From UMGS1002 sp964570825 (GTDB lineage: Bacteria > Bacillota > Clostridia > Oscillospirales > CAG-272): a stretch of 31,356 nucleotides of DNA. The DNA lies in assembly GCA_964570825.1 (NCBI GenBank), contig CAZMZJ010000019.1, forward strand, positions 1-31,356, written 5' to 3'. Position 1 is the first letter of the stretch. Every line of letters starts with the position of its first letter. The translations under genes and the position numbers were made by a program. The notes beneath the pieces were generated by a model. The model was not told where the DNA came from. It searched no databases and saw only the letters and a program-made list of their open reading frames with translations. Positions 30,120-31,356 of the stretch are shown here, one piece after another.

Positions 30120-30767
30120 TTATTCCTCCTCTATATATTGCCAGCTTTGTGGCGGTCTTGCTATTGGCTTGTGATACTTGCTCACACATTCATAGTCAAA
30201 CAAAATACAACCGCTTTTTTCGTCTAAATAATCTTTGCCACCAACCAATGATTTACACCTATGACACTCAATAGGCACTGGTCTATATTCGTTTTTCCGA
30301 CCACCTGTGTTCCGCTTGTGCCTATCTTCCCAAGTCCATTGATAACCAAAAGGACTGTACTCAGGCTTACATTGTTTAATGCTATAAAACTCCCCTAACT
30401 CCTTAGGCTTGTCGTACAGCTTTGGGGCGGTTATGTGAAGAGCGAAAATATAATCTTTTTTTCCTGCATATTTTTTTACAAACTCATAATTATCTTTACC
30501 AAAACTGGGTAGACCACATTTTATACAAAATGCATTAAAGTCAGCTTGTGAGTGGAAAAGCCCCTTGACGCTTCGCCTTTCTGTGGATTTAACAATAAAC
30601 TCACCTATAACCTTGCCTCTGCCTTTTTTGGAACTTCCTTTAGTCTCGTATATATATGCCTTAATCGGCAATTCTTTAGGTGCACTTTTCCTAACCTCAA
30701 TTATCTTTTCTCCATTGAGTATCTTCTCGCACCACTCAGGTCTTATGCTAATTATTACTGATTTCAT
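30120..30767 (-). CDS. ASCH-domain protein, 215 aa
   Basis: Starts at 30767 after AAGGAGG. The N-terminal 115 residues are an ASCH (PUA-like beta-barrel) domain: VIISIRPEWCEKILNGEKIIEVRKSAP, a GRGKVIGEF strand and IFALHI. The domain binds RNA, and some members cleave or deaminate nucleic acid. The C-terminal 100 residues carry a Cys pair (CHRCKS) and aromatic-rich tail. An RNA-level regulatory or host-takeover role is inferred. Confidence 0.85.
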   Translation of the reverse strand: MKSVIISIRPEWCEKILNGEKIIEVRKSAPKELPIKAYIYETKGSSKKGRGKVIGEFIVKSTERRSVKGLFHSQADFNAFCIKCGLPSFGKDNYEFVKKYAGKKDYIFALHITAPKLYDKPKELGEFYSIKQCKPEYSPFGYQWTWEDRHKRNTGGRKNEYRPVPIECHRCKSLVGGKDYLDEKSGCILFDYECVSKYHKPIARPPQSWQYIEEE

Positions 30768-31109
30768 TTACTTCTCCTCCTTAATAATTACTTCTCCATC
30801 AAGTGAAAAATACCTTGAGTTCTTACGCCTGCCTTTTATTGATTTACAGACAATATTTTTATATGCATAACACACTGCGTGAAAACTTATGGCACTAGCA
30901 TCTATACTCCAAGCGCTTATATTCCAAGCGTTTATATTGCAAGCATCTATATTCAAAGCGCTTATATTCCGAGCAAGTATATTCTCATCAATAGTCAAGT
31001 CAAAGGTTATTTCTATATCTAGTAGTTCACAGTTTTCACTAAACTCATATGTTCCTGTCTCTTTGTTTAGATATTTTTCCATCTCCTCTATACTATTAAA
31101 TTGTTTCAT
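30768..31109 (-). CDS. Pentapeptide-repeat protein, 113 aa
   Basis: Starts at 31109 and abuts the ASCH gene. Residues about 40-75 consist of A-x-N-I-x pentapeptides (ARNIS, ALNID, ACNIN, AWNIS, AWSID, ASAIS), the core of a right-handed quadrilateral beta helix. Conserved flanks lie on both sides (N-terminal MKQFNSIEEMEKYLN; C-terminal CKSIKGRRKNSRYFSLDGE). From memory a similar layout occurs in Bacillota mobile elements. Some pentapeptide proteins mimic DNA and inhibit gyrase, but this one is short and that role is not shown. Confidence 0.82.
   Translation of the reverse strand: MKQFNSIEEMEKYLNKETGTYEFSENCELLDIEITFDLTIDENILARNISALNIDACNINAWNISAWSIDASAISFHAVCYAYKNIVCKSIKGRRKNSRYFSLDGEVIIKEEK
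30901..30990 (-). repeat. Six tandem 15-bp units encoding pentapeptides
   Basis: Units start at 30901, 30916, 30931, 30946, 30961 and 30976 with a conserved TATATT/AAGCG-like core. Each encodes one A-x-(N/S/A)-I-x pentapeptide. The number of units could change by slippage. Confidence 0.88.
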
Positions 31110-31356
31110 TTACTTCCTCCTTTATTACTATTCTTGTCATATCATTAATTAATTTCTGTATTTTATCACTTAAATCTTCTGTCAAGAAATCACATATAGC
31201 GTGATACATACCTTTACAATATTGTATATCCTCAAAAGTTGTTGCTTCTTTAATTCGTGGAAGCAACCACATATCTATTGTTTTCGAGATGTTGTTCATA
31301 ACCCAACTTATATTAAATTCAATGAATTTATCTTGGCATTGTTTTGTTACAGCAAG
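31096..31356 (-). CDS. 3' part of the junction-spanning small protein
   Basis: The frame is open from the right window edge to a stop at 31096. The internal ATG at 31299 has no ribosome binding site, and 19 codons upstream of it are also open. The true start is therefore probably the ATG at position 39, reached across the circular junction. The visible part is about 86 residues, alpha-helical in character, with no motif I recognise. Its stop codon overlaps the ATG-proximal region of the pentapeptide-repeat gene that follows (31109), as expected in a tight operon. Confidence 0.65.
   Translation of the reverse strand, partial: LAVTKQCQDKFIEFNISWVMNNISKTIDMWLLPRIKEATTFEDIQYCKGMYHAICDFLTEDLSDKIQKLINDMTRIVIKEEVNETI

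Noticed and set aside
30901..30990. 15-bp repeats as an iteron or CRISPR-like element
   Set aside because: They match codon periodicity of a pentapeptide-repeat protein and need no other explanation.

Overview
The window reads as a small tailed-phage (siphovirus-type) genome. Every gene I can support lies on the minus strand, so transcription runs from high to low coordinates. Nearly all genes have strong AGGAGG-type ribosome binding sites and many overlap as ATGA. TGA is used as a stop codon, and promoters are sigma70-like (TTGACA/TATAAT with 17-bp spacers). This suggests a Bacillota (Firmicutes)-type host, probably from a metagenome assembly, because the sequence carries a 100-N scaffold gap at 5419-5518. 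The two window ends join in frame: the 13 codons at 1-39 continue into the open frame entering at 31356. I therefore infer a circular or circularly permuted genome opened inside one small gene. I see no integrase, opposite-strand repressor, DNA polymerase, tRNA or recognisable endolysin.

Layout in transcription order. (1) Late operon, 26087 down to 8066. A consensus promoter (26059-26087) leads into a family 2 glycosyltransferase, small and large terminase, an SPP1-like portal, a gp7/Mu-F-like minor head protein, a small hidden ORF, scaffold, major capsid, four head-tail joining proteins, and a tail tube with an Ig-like tail. Then come the tail assembly chaperones joined by a U-UUU-UUU -1 frameshift, tape measure, distal tail and tail-tip proteins, a baseplate-type protein, and a tail fibre ending in Cys/Asn-rich 22-residue repeats. 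The operon closes with small coiled-coil and membrane proteins where a lysis cassette normally sits, followed by a clear Rho-independent terminator (7971-8009). Internal promoter-like sequences precede the portal, tail tube, tail fibre and one distal gene.

(2) Early operon 1, from promoter 7922-7950: a conserved hypothetical, small basic ORFs, an XRE-type HTH protein, zinc-ribbon proteins, a PD-(D/E)XK exonuclease, the gapped gene, SSB, a DUF4406-like protein, an SF2 helicase and a VRR-NUC nuclease. (3) Early operon 2, from promoter 2576-2604, which has the same 20-bp element just upstream of its -35 as early operon 1. It holds a zinc-motif protein of 322 aa, an AbrB-like DNA-binding protein and small ORFs including an HEXXH protein. 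It then crosses the window junction into a pentapeptide-repeat protein, an ASCH-domain protein, Cys-rich proteins, a primase-type zinc-finger protein and a VapE-like helicase.

(4) A 400-bp intergenic region (26009-26414) separates the VapE-like gene from the late operon. It holds eight exact copies of TGTCAAC/GTTGACA, partly about 11 bp apart, and is the best candidate for a replication origin or regulatory hub. Replication appears to use phage helicases, SSB, nucleases and a zinc-finger primase-like protein with a host polymerase. Function names come from motif reading without database searches.
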